Below are positions 8,483-16,178 of a stretch of DNA of 64,000 nt, piece by piece; position 1 is the stretch's first letter, and each line of letters begins with the position of its first letter. Below the pieces are notes generated by a model. The model was not told where the DNA came from and did not search any database. It saw only the letters and a list, made by a program, of their open reading frames with translations. The stretch is from the NCBI RefSeq assembly GCF_001657475.1, contig NZ_LXEY01000016.1, positions 112,871-176,870 on the forward strand, written 5' to 3'. The position numbers and the translations under genes are program-made. Origin of the DNA: Enteractinococcus helveticum. Its GTDB lineage: Bacteria > Actinomycetota > Actinomycetes > Actinomycetales > Micrococcaceae.

Positions 8483-10057
8483 GTGAGCACCTCCCCTCCC
8501 CTGAGCACCCCAAGCTCAGCCCCATCCGGCAAAACGCCAGAACGAGGCCGCTCGGCCAAGGGCCTGGCAACCGGACAGATTGGGATCATCGGCGCGACCG
8601 TCATCGGGGTCTCGTGTATCGCCCCGGCATATACGCTGACCTCGGGGCTGGGACCGACCATCTCCACCGTCGGTACCCAGGTCCCAGCTATCCTGCTGGT
8701 CGGGTTCATCCCGATGCTGCTGGTGGCCTTTGGCTACCGGGAACTCAACGACCGCGTCCCCGACTCCGGCACCTCCTTCACCTGGAGTGCTAAAGCATTC
8801 AACCCGTGGATCGGGTGGATGAACGGCTGGGGTTTGATCGCCGCAACCGTCATCGTGCTGTCCAACCTGGCGGCGGTCGCCGTCGACTTTTTCTACATAC
8901 TGTTATCCCAGGTCTTAGCCAACCCCGATATTGCCCTGTGGACCCAGAATTTGTGGATCAATATCCCCACAACGCTGATCTTCACCGCAATTGCCGCCTG
9001 GGTGGCCTATCGCGGCCTGGATACCACCCAGAAACTGCAGTACCTCCTGGTCACCTTCCAAGTCTTAGTACTGACGGCATTTGTTGTGGCCGCACTGGTG
9101 CAGGTCAATAACGGCCAGGCCTTCGACGCCACACCGGTCAGTCTCGATTGGTTCAACCCACTGGAAATCACAGATTTCTCGGTCTTTGCAGCCGGTCTGT
9201 CGCTGTCGATCTTCATGTTCTGGGGCTGGGACGCGGTACTGACCATGAACGAGGAAACCCGCAACCCCGAAAAAACTCCGGGGCGGGCAGCCACCCTGAC
9301 CATTCTGATCATCATCACCCTGTACATTCTGGTGACCGTCGGCGTCATCGCCTGGGCCGGCATTGGAGATCAAGGCTTGGGCGCAGGCAACCCGGAGAAT
9401 CAGGAATCGATCTTTGCGGCACTGTCCGGTCCGATCCTCGGACCATTTGCTATTTTGATGTCGGTCGCGATCCTGGCATCGTCCTTTGCATCCCTGCAAA
9501 CCACCATGATCTCCCCGTCGCGAACCATCCTGGCCATGGGCTACTACAAAGCGTTTCCGCCGGCGTTTTCCAAAATCTCACCAAGGTTCCGCACCCCATC
9601 GGTTGCCACCATCGCCTCGGCGGTCGCCACCGGCGGTTTCTACACGATCACCCGATTAATCAGTGAAAACGCCCTGTGGGACACCATCACCGCACTTGGC
9701 CTGATGATCTGTTTCTACTACGGCATCACCGCCATGGCCTGCGTGTGGTATTTCCGCAAAGAACTCACCGGCTCCGTACGCGATTTCCTGTTCCGCGGCC
9801 TATTCCCCGGTATCGGTGGCGTGGTCTTATTGGTCATGTTCTTCCAGACCGCAACCGACTCAATCGACCCATCCTATGGCTCGGGCACTTCCCTGGGAGG
9901 TATCGGCATGGTATTCATCCTAGGTATGGGTGTTTTACTGCTCGGTGTGGTCCTGATGATCTGGACGCGCATCAAACACCCTGCGTTTTTCGCTGGTGAA
10001 ACCCTACCGAAAACTACTTCCGTTACTGACGACACAACCACAATCACCACGATTTAG
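8483..10057 (+). CDS. APC superfamily amino acid/polyamine permease
   Basis: This 524-residue membrane protein has about 12 hydrophobic segments. The first begins at GQIGIIGATVIGVSCIAPAY, and the conserved APC loop FGYRELNDRVPDSGTSF follows. A second signature, FMFWGWDAVLTMNEETRNP, matches amino acid/polyamine/organocation transporters. GTG start, with GAAAGAGG six bases upstream. Lying between putrescine oxidase and an aldehyde dehydrogenase, it most likely imports putrescine or a related amine (inference from context). Confidence 0.85.
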   Translation: MSTSPPLSTPSSAPSGKTPERGRSAKGLATGQIGIIGATVIGVSCIAPAYTLTSGLGPTISTVGTQVPAILLVGFIPMLLVAFGYRELNDRVPDSGTSFTWSAKAFNPWIGWMNGWGLIAATVIVLSNLAAVAVDFFYILLSQVLANPDIALWTQNLWINIPTTLIFTAIAAWVAYRGLDTTQKLQYLLVTFQVLVLTAFVVAALVQVNNGQAFDATPVSLDWFNPLEITDFSVFAAGLSLSIFMFWGWDAVLTMNEETRNPEKTPGRAATLTILIIITLYILVTVGVIAWAGIGDQGLGAGNPENQESIFAALSGPILGPFAILMSVAILASSFASLQTTMISPSRTILAMGYYKAFPPAFSKISPRFRTPSVATIASAVATGGFYTITRLISENALWDTITALGLMICFYYGITAMACVWYFRKELTGSVRDFLFRGLFPGIGGVVLLVMFFQTATDSIDPSYGSGTSLGGIGMVFILGMGVLLLGVVLMIWTRIKHPAFFAGETLPKTTSVTDDTTTITTI

Positions 10058-10065
10058 GAGAACCA

Positions 10066-11451
10066 TTGGTCACCTCTGGCGTATTCCAAACCATCAATCC
10101 CGCAACAGGAGAGGTGCTCGCCGAGCATCCCACCATTGACGACGGCGACGTCGACGGTATCGTTACGAAATCACGCGATGCCTTTGCATCCTGGCGCAGC
10201 CTGACCATCGAAGAACGCGCAGCCAAAGTCGAAAAACTGGTATCCCTGCTGGAAGACAACGCCGATGAGCTGGCGTCGATCATGACCAAGGACATGGGTA
10301 AACCGCTGACCGAAGCCAAAGAAGAAACCGAATTCAGCGCCGAAATCTTCCGCTACTACGCCACAAATGGTCCCACATTCGCTGCCGATCAGCAGGTCAA
10401 TGAGGACGACGAGACAATCTCATATATTCAGCGCCGTCCGGTCGGTCCGCTGCTGGGCATCATGCCGTGGAACTTCCCGTACTATCAGATCGCCCGGTTT
10501 GCTGCCCCCAACCTGGTGTTGGGCAACACCATCATCTTGAAACACGCTGAGTCCTGTCCCGAATCGGCGCTGGCCATGCAACGAATGATGGACCAAGCCG
10601 GCATCCCCGAGGGTGTCTATCAGAATGTATTTGCCACCCACGACCAAATCTCGGCATTCATCGCCCACCCCCACATCCAGGGCGTCTCGCTGACTGGATC
10701 CGAGCGGGCGGGGGCTGCTATCGCCGAACAGGCCGGCAAGCATCTGAAGAAAGCCGTGCTGGAGTTGGGCGGTTCGGACCCGTATGTCATTTTGAGCACC
10801 GACGACGTCAAAGCCGCCGCACAACAGGCCTTCGCCGTCCGGATGGAAAACACCGGTCAGTCCTGTAACTCGAATAAGCGCATGATCGTCATGGACGATA
10901 TTTATGATGACTTCGTCGCCGAGATGGTCAGCCTGGCCTCAAACTTAAAACCAGGCGACCCGAGCCAACCCGACGCTACCGCCTATTCACCGCTATCCTC
11001 TGCCAAAGCTGCCGAGGGACTGATGGCGCAACTCCAGCGCGCCAAAGATGCTGGAGCAACCGTTCATGTCGGTGGGGATCGACCAGATCTACCCGGTTTC
11101 TATGTCCAACCAACGGTGCTGACCGACGTGCCCCAGGGCTCGGAAATCTACTACGAAGAATTCTTCGGTCCAGTGATCAATATTTTCCGGGTCGAATCCG
11201 ATGAACAAGCCCTCCAGCTAGCCAATGACACCCAGTACGGGCTTGGTTCTGCCGTCTTTGCTACCGACCCCGACAGAGCACGAAAATTTGCTGACGGATT
11301 GGAAGCTGGCATGGTTGGTGCCAATACTTCCCCCGAAGAGTCGGCAGAAGTACCGTTCGGCGGAGTCAAACGCTCCGGTTACGGTCGCGAGCTCGGGCCG
11401 GTCGGCATGGACGAATTCGTCAACAAGCGCTTGCTCACCGTCAAGAAATAA
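10066..11451 (+). CDS. NAD(P)-dependent aldehyde dehydrogenase (GabD-like)
   Basis: This 461-residue aldehyde dehydrogenase resembles succinate-semialdehyde/aminobutanal dehydrogenases of the GabD1 type. The general-base glutamate lies in LELGGSDPYV and the catalytic cysteine in GQSCNSNKR; the C-terminus has PFGGVKRSGYGRELG. In this operon it probably oxidises 4-aminobutanal or succinate semialdehyde. The start is TTG, with AGGAG five bases upstream overlapping the permease stop. A 40-of-44 identical C-terminal relic lies at 13.8 kb. Confidence 0.88.
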   Translation: MVTSGVFQTINPATGEVLAEHPTIDDGDVDGIVTKSRDAFASWRSLTIEERAAKVEKLVSLLEDNADELASIMTKDMGKPLTEAKEETEFSAEIFRYYATNGPTFAADQQVNEDDETISYIQRRPVGPLLGIMPWNFPYYQIARFAAPNLVLGNTIILKHAESCPESALAMQRMMDQAGIPEGVYQNVFATHDQISAFIAHPHIQGVSLTGSERAGAAIAEQAGKHLKKAVLELGGSDPYVILSTDDVKAAAQQAFAVRMENTGQSCNSNKRMIVMDDIYDDFVAEMVSLASNLKPGDPSQPDATAYSPLSSAKAAEGLMAQLQRAKDAGATVHVGGDRPDLPGFYVQPTVLTDVPQGSEIYYEEFFGPVINIFRVESDEQALQLANDTQYGLGSAVFATDPDRARKFADGLEAGMVGANTSPEESAEVPFGGVKRSGYGRELGPVGMDEFVNKRLLTVKK

Positions 11452-11462
11452 ACACCCCAAGT

Positions 11463-11511
11463 CAACAGAATGCAGGAGTCAGTTCAATGGCTGGCTCCTG
11501 CATCTCTGTTG
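11463..11511. terminator. Long hairpin between convergent genes
   Basis: A 20-pair imperfect stem (arms CAACAGA-ATGCAGGAGTCAG and its complement with one bulge and one G-T pair) with an 8-base loop follows the aldehyde dehydrogenase. It overlaps the end of the opposing GNAT gene and could serve both directions. There is no T-tract. Confidence 0.7.
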
Positions 11512-12158
11512 GGTGCTGCTTGCACCATGGTCTGCTGGTGCAGTCGCTTGCCGTTATATCGAACACCGGGCACCAGCGGCGTCGACCCATATGCAGTGAA
11601 ACCCATGCGTTGGAAAAATCGGACGGCACCCGGATTCTCGACAAGTGTCTGGAGATAACAGCCCGGCGAACCGGCTTGGGTCCAACGATCGAACCAAGCT
11701 TCCATCAGGGCGGATCCGGCGCCGGTTCCTCGTGCTTCTGGAGCAACATTGATGTGCAGATGCGATGGCCAGCGTGCGTCGTCAAAATCTTCTGTGGCGG
11801 GTTCTTTGCGAAGTTTGGTCCGCACCGTATCAGCGATGGCACGACCGAAAAACACCATACTTTGAGGTCGGAGGGCTAATCGATATTTTCGAATGGCAAG
11901 CTCCATGCGGGCGCCTTCGGATGGGAACGTAGCACTGTCCAGGCACCCGGTGAGATATCCAACCAACGCGCCATCGGCCTCGGCAACAAATAAGGATTCT
12001 GGTTCAAGGTCCATATACGGATCCAAGTAGACACTCGCCTCGGCTTCTGGGTGTCCCAAGAAGGATCCTGGAGGGGCCCCGTCACCGGCTCTGGCGAAGA
12101 GCGTACGCAACTCGGATCGATCTGTTTCATCAAAGGGTCGAATCTTTGCTGTACTCAC
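11484..12158 (-). CDS. GNAT family N-acetyltransferase
   Basis: This 224-residue protein has a GNAT fold: a central HINVAPEARGTGAGSALM segment forms the acetyl-CoA pyrophosphate loop (R/Q-x-x-G-x-G/A as RGTGAG), followed by ENPGAVRFFQRMGF. The GTG start has GGAG six bases upstream. The substrate is not evident. It converges on the putrescine operon but is not obviously part of it. Confidence 0.8.
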   Translation of the reverse strand: MSTAKIRPFDETDRSELRTLFARAGDGAPPGSFLGHPEAEASVYLDPYMDLEPESLFVAEADGALVGYLTGCLDSATFPSEGARMELAIRKYRLALRPQSMVFFGRAIADTVRTKLRKEPATEDFDDARWPSHLHINVAPEARGTGAGSALMEAWFDRWTQAGSPGCYLQTLVENPGAVRFFQRMGFTAYGSTPLVPGVRYNGKRLHQQTMVQAAPNRDAGASH

Positions 12159-12241
12159 GGTTGTCTCCTGTGCTGCGGCAACGACTTGCCGGACATTGAT
12201 TGATGGTTCTCATAAAGGCCAGCACTCCGCAGATCCGGTGG

Positions 12242-12874
12242 TTACCAGCGGACTCGAATGCCCAACGGCAGACACATATCAGTAAGCCAGTTTCTGTCGG
12301 TCAGTCTGCTGAAAATTTTGGCCACGGAGGCGTCAGCGGCCAGAGCATCTGATGCAATGCGGTCCCCAAATAATGCAACCGCTACGGTGTCGTTGCAGCG
12401 ATTACTCATCCACGCTACACCTTCGAACCCGGCACGGTGTGCAGCTTCTGCCCACTGCACCGTCTGAGGATACGTACGCATGTCATAAGATGTGAGTGCT
12501 TGATGTGTGGTACCAAGTGCTCGGAGTCCATTGCCCATAAATTTTGCTAATTTCAGCTGCCTAGTTGTACGAAACGCCGCCATGACAGTCCGCATATAGT
12601 CTGATGGGATAAGTACCCCGCCCGTGGCTGGAATATCCCTCAACAGCGTCTCGCATATTGCGGCCTCAGCCGAGTAGGCTGCGTACAAGACCGGAACAAT
12701 AGCTCCTGCATCATCCGTGAAGAACGCGAAACGGGTCGGTTCCCCGTAGCCTGGGTTGAAGTCGGTGACTTGTCGGCCACCGTCATCATGCAGGACCCGG
12801 TACAACAGCTGGTGCGCTTCGATTGTGAAGGTCTCGGCGGCTCGCGGGCCGGTAGGCCACTGTGCTTCTACCAC
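12242..12874 (-). CDS. RES domain toxin (NAD+-consuming type)
   Basis: This 210-residue protein carries the RES pattern: an early arginine in LLYRVLHDDGG, an alanine/glutamate segment YAAYSAEAAICETLLRD, and a serine in VAWMSNR. RES proteins with MbcA/ParS/Xre-type antitoxins are type II toxins, several of which degrade NAD+. The GTG start overlaps the end of the upstream antitoxin gene by seven bases, the usual antitoxin-then-toxin order. The key R, E and S residues appear present, so it may be active. Confidence 0.8.
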   Translation of the reverse strand: MVEAQWPTGPRAAETFTIEAHQLLYRVLHDDGGRQVTDFNPGYGEPTRFAFFTDDAGAIVPVLYAAYSAEAAICETLLRDIPATGGVLIPSDYMRTVMAAFRTTRQLKLAKFMGNGLRALGTTHQALTSYDMRTYPQTVQWAEAAHRAGFEGVAWMSNRCNDTVAVALFGDRIASDALAADASVAKIFSRLTDRNWLTDMCLPLGIRVRW

Positions 12875-13398
12875 TGCGTACCAAAACGGCTTTGGAATAC
12901 CGCCAGCACCTGTGCGGCGTCGTCAATCACGTCAACGGGTCGGTTGCCATCCAGGCTCGGCGATCCCAGGAGAAACCATTGAGCTACGTCCTCATCTGAC
13001 ACGCCAAGTTCCGGGGCTACCCGGAGTACGGCCAGCACCGATTCATAGATTTTCCCGGATTCGGTGAATTGGAAACCCGGATAACGATAGGCGTTACGCC
13101 GAGAAATGCCCAAAATTTTTCTGGCTTTCCGCCGGTCATTGGCGAAACCTCCGGTGGTTTGTTTTGAACCTGCGATCTGGGCTACCGTTCGGCCATCAAG
13201 TAAGCCAAATTCGGCCTCCATATCGCGCCACGCATTTTCTGTTGCAACAATGCCAGCGGCCATTTGTGGCGAAATCATGTGATCTAACGATTCCACTGCC
13301 TCGCCCAGCAACTGTATTGAACGCACCATCTGCTGGTATTCAGCAGTCTCTTTGATCGCGAATCGATCTACTTCAGAATCTGGCTTAGGTGTTGACAT
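12868..13398 (-). CDS. MbcA/ParS/Xre-type antitoxin
   Basis: This 176-residue protein has a basic central helix-turn-helix-like region (LGISRRNAYRYPGFQF). Its C-terminal toxin-binding domain has the characteristic VAQWFLLGSPSLDGNRPVDV segment. It presumably neutralises the downstream RES protein and represses their shared promoter. Expression is probably coupled through the 7-base overlap. About 210 bases upstream hold no gene before the relics at 13.6 kb. Confidence 0.75.
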   Translation of the reverse strand: MSTPKPDSEVDRFAIKETAEYQQMVRSIQLLGEAVESLDHMISPQMAAGIVATENAWRDMEAEFGLLDGRTVAQIAGSKQTTGGFANDRRKARKILGISRRNAYRYPGFQFTESGKIYESVLAVLRVAPELGVSDEDVAQWFLLGSPSLDGNRPVDVIDDAAQVLAVFQSRFGTQW

Positions 13399-13608
13399 AT
13401 CCGCTCCCGCTCCTTCGAATCCATTTTAGTGCGACAGAGAATGGAAATAAAGGGAATCATGGACATTCAAATAGCTAAGTAAGACCTTCAAAAATGCATG
13501 CTGCTCTTGATCGACAGAAACAAGGAGCAAGCGCCTACTTTGAAAAGGTGCGTTGAATCCGCTTCACTCTCGATTGCTCCCAATAACCTGTGGAGGGTCT
13601 TTTGGGCT

Positions 13609-13704
13609 CTATCGTGCTTCGGCGAAAGGCCCCACAAGAGCTAGGGTTTGATATATCAACGCAGATAGCCCGAAGGAGAAGGGCGGCTCGGCGTAAAAAT
13701 TATT
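13609..13704 (-). pseudogene. TetR C-terminal remnant
   Basis: Minus-strand reading gives NNFYAEPPFSFGLSALIYQT, closely matching the C-terminus of the TetR regulator at 5190-5888 (NQYADPPFQFGLTALISQT). Nothing upstream matches the DNA-binding part, so this is a 3' fragment. It lies just left of an aldehyde dehydrogenase 3' fragment, in the same relative orientation as the intact TetR and aldehyde dehydrogenase genes. Confidence 0.65.
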
Positions 13705-13750
13705 CATCGATGCCGGGTTTACAAAATGTTCGTCAGCCTTCTGATGCCTG

Positions 13751-13957
13751 GTATGCACTGATCGCGACGCCGCAACAGCTCGGGCAAGCCTAGCGTTTGC
13801 CGAACAGCTGGGTGCTGGCACGGTCGGGGCGAACACCTCACCAGAGGAATCCGCCGAAGTCCTTTTCGGTGGGGTGAAACGCTCCGGCTACGGTCGTGAA
13901 CTCGGCCCCGTGGGCATGGAAGAATTCGTCAACAAATGCCTCATGACCGTCAAAAAA
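13751..13957 (+). pseudogene. Aldehyde dehydrogenase C-terminal remnant
   Basis: The plus frame from 13751 reads as the last 69 or so residues of a GabD-like aldehyde dehydrogenase. The final 44 residues differ from the intact enzyme at 10066-11451 at only four positions; the part before that is more diverged. The N-terminal 390 residues, including both catalytic residues, are absent. The frame continues past the normal end to 14089 without meaning. Confidence 0.8.
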
Positions 13958-13979
13958 TACCCGTTCATCGCACCTCAAT

Positions 13980-14012
13980 ATGGTGGCTGTTCCAAAAAGG
14001 AACGGCCACCAT
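13980..14012 (+). terminator. Intrinsic terminator of the relic dehydrogenase
   Basis: ATGGTGGCTGTTCC-AAAAA-GGAACGGCCACCAT is a 14-pair stem with one G-T pair, followed by TTTT. It survives after the aldehyde dehydrogenase remnant and also insulates the AbiE operon. Confidence 0.75.
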
Positions 14013-14046
14013 TTTCTGGACTTCTGTCACACCACACCTCGCACAA

Positions 14047-14088
14047 TATGTGCAAAACTGTACCGCTTCCGGTACACTTTTGCACATA
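14047..14088. promoter_or_regulatory. 42-bp near-perfect palindrome, AbiE operator
   Basis: Two 18-base arms (TATGTGCAAAACTGTACC at 14047-14064 and its complement at 14071-14088, one mismatch) surround GCTTCC. It ends two bases before the AbiEi ribosome site. AbiEi antitoxins are known to bind inverted repeats upstream of their own operon, which fits this position. The transcript could also fold into a hairpin. Confidence 0.75.
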
Positions 14089-14101
14089 ACAGGAGGTATT
14101 T

Positions 14102-14647
14102 GTGACGTATCAACGACAGCTGCGTCGAATAGCTGGCTATCAACATGGGATCATCACGACTATTGATGCCGACGAGGCAGATGTTCCACCGGTAGTATTA
14201 CGAAAATTGGCTCAACGCGGAGTATTAAGAAAAATCGGTCATGGAGTATACCGTTTTATTGATTTCCCAACAACGACTGGGTCATCAGAAGCTGAAGCCG
14301 TCGCCATAGTTGGTGAAGATTCGTATTTAGAAGGCGAATCGGTGCTGAGTCTCCTCGAATTAGGGCACGCCAACCCAGTAAGAGTGGAGGTTGCTACCCT
14401 CCGTCAGGTGCGTCGTAGTTTACCTAGGTGGTTGAAAGTAACACGTCGAACGACGTTGCATGAAGACCAGCTCACAACCTATCATGGAGTCCCTTCGGTC
14501 ACATTAAGCACTGCATTACAGCAAGTCAGAAACCGCACTCCAGAATATCGGTGGAAAGAAGCAGTAGATCAAGCAACCAGAAGAGATCTACTATCAGTGC
14601 ATGAACTCGATGAGTTACTGGCAAACCGACCGCACGAGGCAGCATGA
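14102..14647 (+). CDS. abiEi: AbiEi-type antitoxin (type IV TA)
   Basis: This 181-residue protein has an N-terminal winged-helix AbiEi domain (VPPVVLRKLAQRGVLRKIGH, then GVYRFIDFP) and a C-terminal AbiEi region with YLEGESVLSLLELG. It acts as repressor of the operon and as antitoxin to the nucleotidyltransferase encoded next. The GTG start has AGGAGG five bases upstream. The stop overlaps the next start (ATGA). Base composition is visibly more A+T-rich than the flanking catabolic genes, consistent with transfer. Confidence 0.85.
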   Translation: MTYQRQLRRIAGYQHGIITTIDADEADVPPVVLRKLAQRGVLRKIGHGVYRFIDFPTTTGSSEAEAVAIVGEDSYLEGESVLSLLELGHANPVRVEVATLRQVRRSLPRWLKVTRRTTLHEDQLTTYHGVPSVTLSTALQQVRNRTPEYRWKEAVDQATRRDLLSVHELDELLANRPHEAA

Positions 14648-15555
14648 CAATCATCAAGACCGTGGCCGATCTGGATCAAGCTATTAAGGATGTGGCTGCC
14701 ACTTTCGATATTCCTGTTGCTCGAGTCCGTACCACCTTCATCGGTGTCGTTACCTCACAGATGCTGCCCAACTCGGTAGAACTCAAAGGTGGCTTAGCTA
14801 TCAAAATGAGACTTGGCGAGCTCGGCACGCGCGCTACCTCTGATCTCGACGCTGTTTACACAAGCGACTACAAAAAGACGATTGAAGAGATCAAGTATCT
14901 CTGCAAAATCGGGTGGGGACAAGTGCCACCTTCAAAGAGGCAACTAAGGGCAAACCCTGGCGCACCAAATCGCGTTGCATTTACCGGAGCTATAAAAGAA
15001 AAACCACAACACGATCCGGGAGTGGACCGTCCGGAGTATCTGATGCGGCCTCTGCGCGTATCGCTTCAATTTCTCGGCAAACAATGGGGTGCTATCGATC
15101 TGGAGCTCGCGCATCCTGAGGTCATGGCGAACTCAGGAACTCAGGCTCCAATCGACACCGAGCTCAAAATGCAATTTGAAAGTTTCGGATTCGGGAAGAT
15201 AACATCGGTTCGCTTCTTATCCGTCGAGTTGCAAATCGCGCAAAAGGTGCACGCCCTGACACATCCGAATTCCGACCGAGCGCACGATCTTGTTGATCTT
15301 CAAAAACTTTGGACTGCAGAAGTAGATACGTCCATCTTGCTAGAAGCCTGTGAATCGACATTTCGGTATAGGCGAGATCACAGCTGGCCTCCATTGCCCC
15401 TTCGACCAATGGCGGCGGATAGAGAACGATATCTACAAGCAGTTCAAGAAGTCTCTACGAATGGTCAAGATCCCGATGTTCGACCCGATCTGGACGACGC
15501 TCGAGAATGGCTTGAAAACCGTATAAATACTCTTCTCAATCATGAGGAGATCTAG
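14644..15555 (+). CDS. abiEii: AbiEii nucleotidyltransferase toxin
   Basis: This 303-residue protein is of the AbiEii/AbiGii family. The nucleotidyltransferase motif is seen as ELKGGLAIKMRLG followed by RATSDLDAVY (GG, then D-x-D). A later conserved lysine region (LQIAQKVHALTHPNSDRAHD) also fits. Family members are growth-arresting toxins giving phage-induced abortive infection. Translation is coupled to AbiEi by an ATGA overlap. All key motif residues appear intact. Confidence 0.85.
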   Translation: MTIIKTVADLDQAIKDVAATFDIPVARVRTTFIGVVTSQMLPNSVELKGGLAIKMRLGELGTRATSDLDAVYTSDYKKTIEEIKYLCKIGWGQVPPSKRQLRANPGAPNRVAFTGAIKEKPQHDPGVDRPEYLMRPLRVSLQFLGKQWGAIDLELAHPEVMANSGTQAPIDTELKMQFESFGFGKITSVRFLSVELQIAQKVHALTHPNSDRAHDLVDLQKLWTAEVDTSILLEACESTFRYRRDHSWPPLPLRPMAADRERYLQAVQEVSTNGQDPDVRPDLDDAREWLENRINTLLNHEEI

Positions 15556-15659
15556 CGCAGCGGAGTTATGCGACCCGAATTGATGCGATTTCTCTTGTGT
15601 CGGCGTCCGGCTCCTACATTCATGCTATCCAATCGACTTGGTTCCTCCACCACATTATT

Positions 15660-16070
15660 TTATCCGCTCAGATCGTTGGCGAGATTATAGAGCCCCGCTG
15701 GGATGTATTCTGATGCGCCAAGCCCTTGTGCTTCGTCGGTGCGCGCGGATGGGCTCTGACCGCGCCAGAAATCCAGACTGCTCACGGAATCTTCCGCAGC
15801 ACTTTCGGGCAGGACCGTGTCCAAAACTTCGGCCACAGTAGCGAACACCTCGGAATAGGACACGATCTCAGAACGAACACCGTGGCTTCGACGGCGTCGG
15901 GCCAACGAATGATCAACGGCTCACGGTGGCCGTCTTCCCAAATATCGGATTTGTGTCGGCGCCAGCCATTGGATGCATCGTAGCCATATTCGCTTAACTA
16001 CGGCAGATCTGCCACGCCGGAGGTGCCATTATCGGAGGTCACGATGACAATGGTGTTGTCCGCAGCGCCC
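15660..16070 (-). pseudogene. Decayed arylsulfatase, C-terminal part
   Basis: Minus-strand reading shows sulfatase features: ADNTIVIVTSDNGTSG, then HKSDIWEDGHREPLIIRWP, then FATVAEVLDTVLPESAAEDS and LYNLANDLSG. An in-frame TAG lies at 15998-16000, and the frame must shift near 15890-15905 to join the two halves. The N-terminal half with the formylglycine cysteine is missing. Confidence 0.75.
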
Positions 16071-16101
16071 CTGAGCGAATACCCTAACGCCAGAACACAG
16101 A

Positions 16102-16149
16102 GTAGAAAAATGCGAGAGCCAGCTGATGCTGACTCCCGCATTTTTCTAC
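16102..16149. terminator. Symmetric terminator after the TPP enzyme
   Basis: A stem of about 22 pairs with two mismatches and the loop TGAT, with an A-tract on one side and a T-tract on the other, lies just downstream of the minus-strand TPP enzyme. It can work in both directions. Confidence 0.8.
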
Positions 16150-16178
16150 GAGGCGATAAACGCCGTCATTGGTATTTT

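Noticed and set aside
13590..13793. Plus-strand 67-residue open frame at the relic locus
   Set aside because: It runs antisense to the TetR fragment and out of frame with the dehydrogenase fragment.
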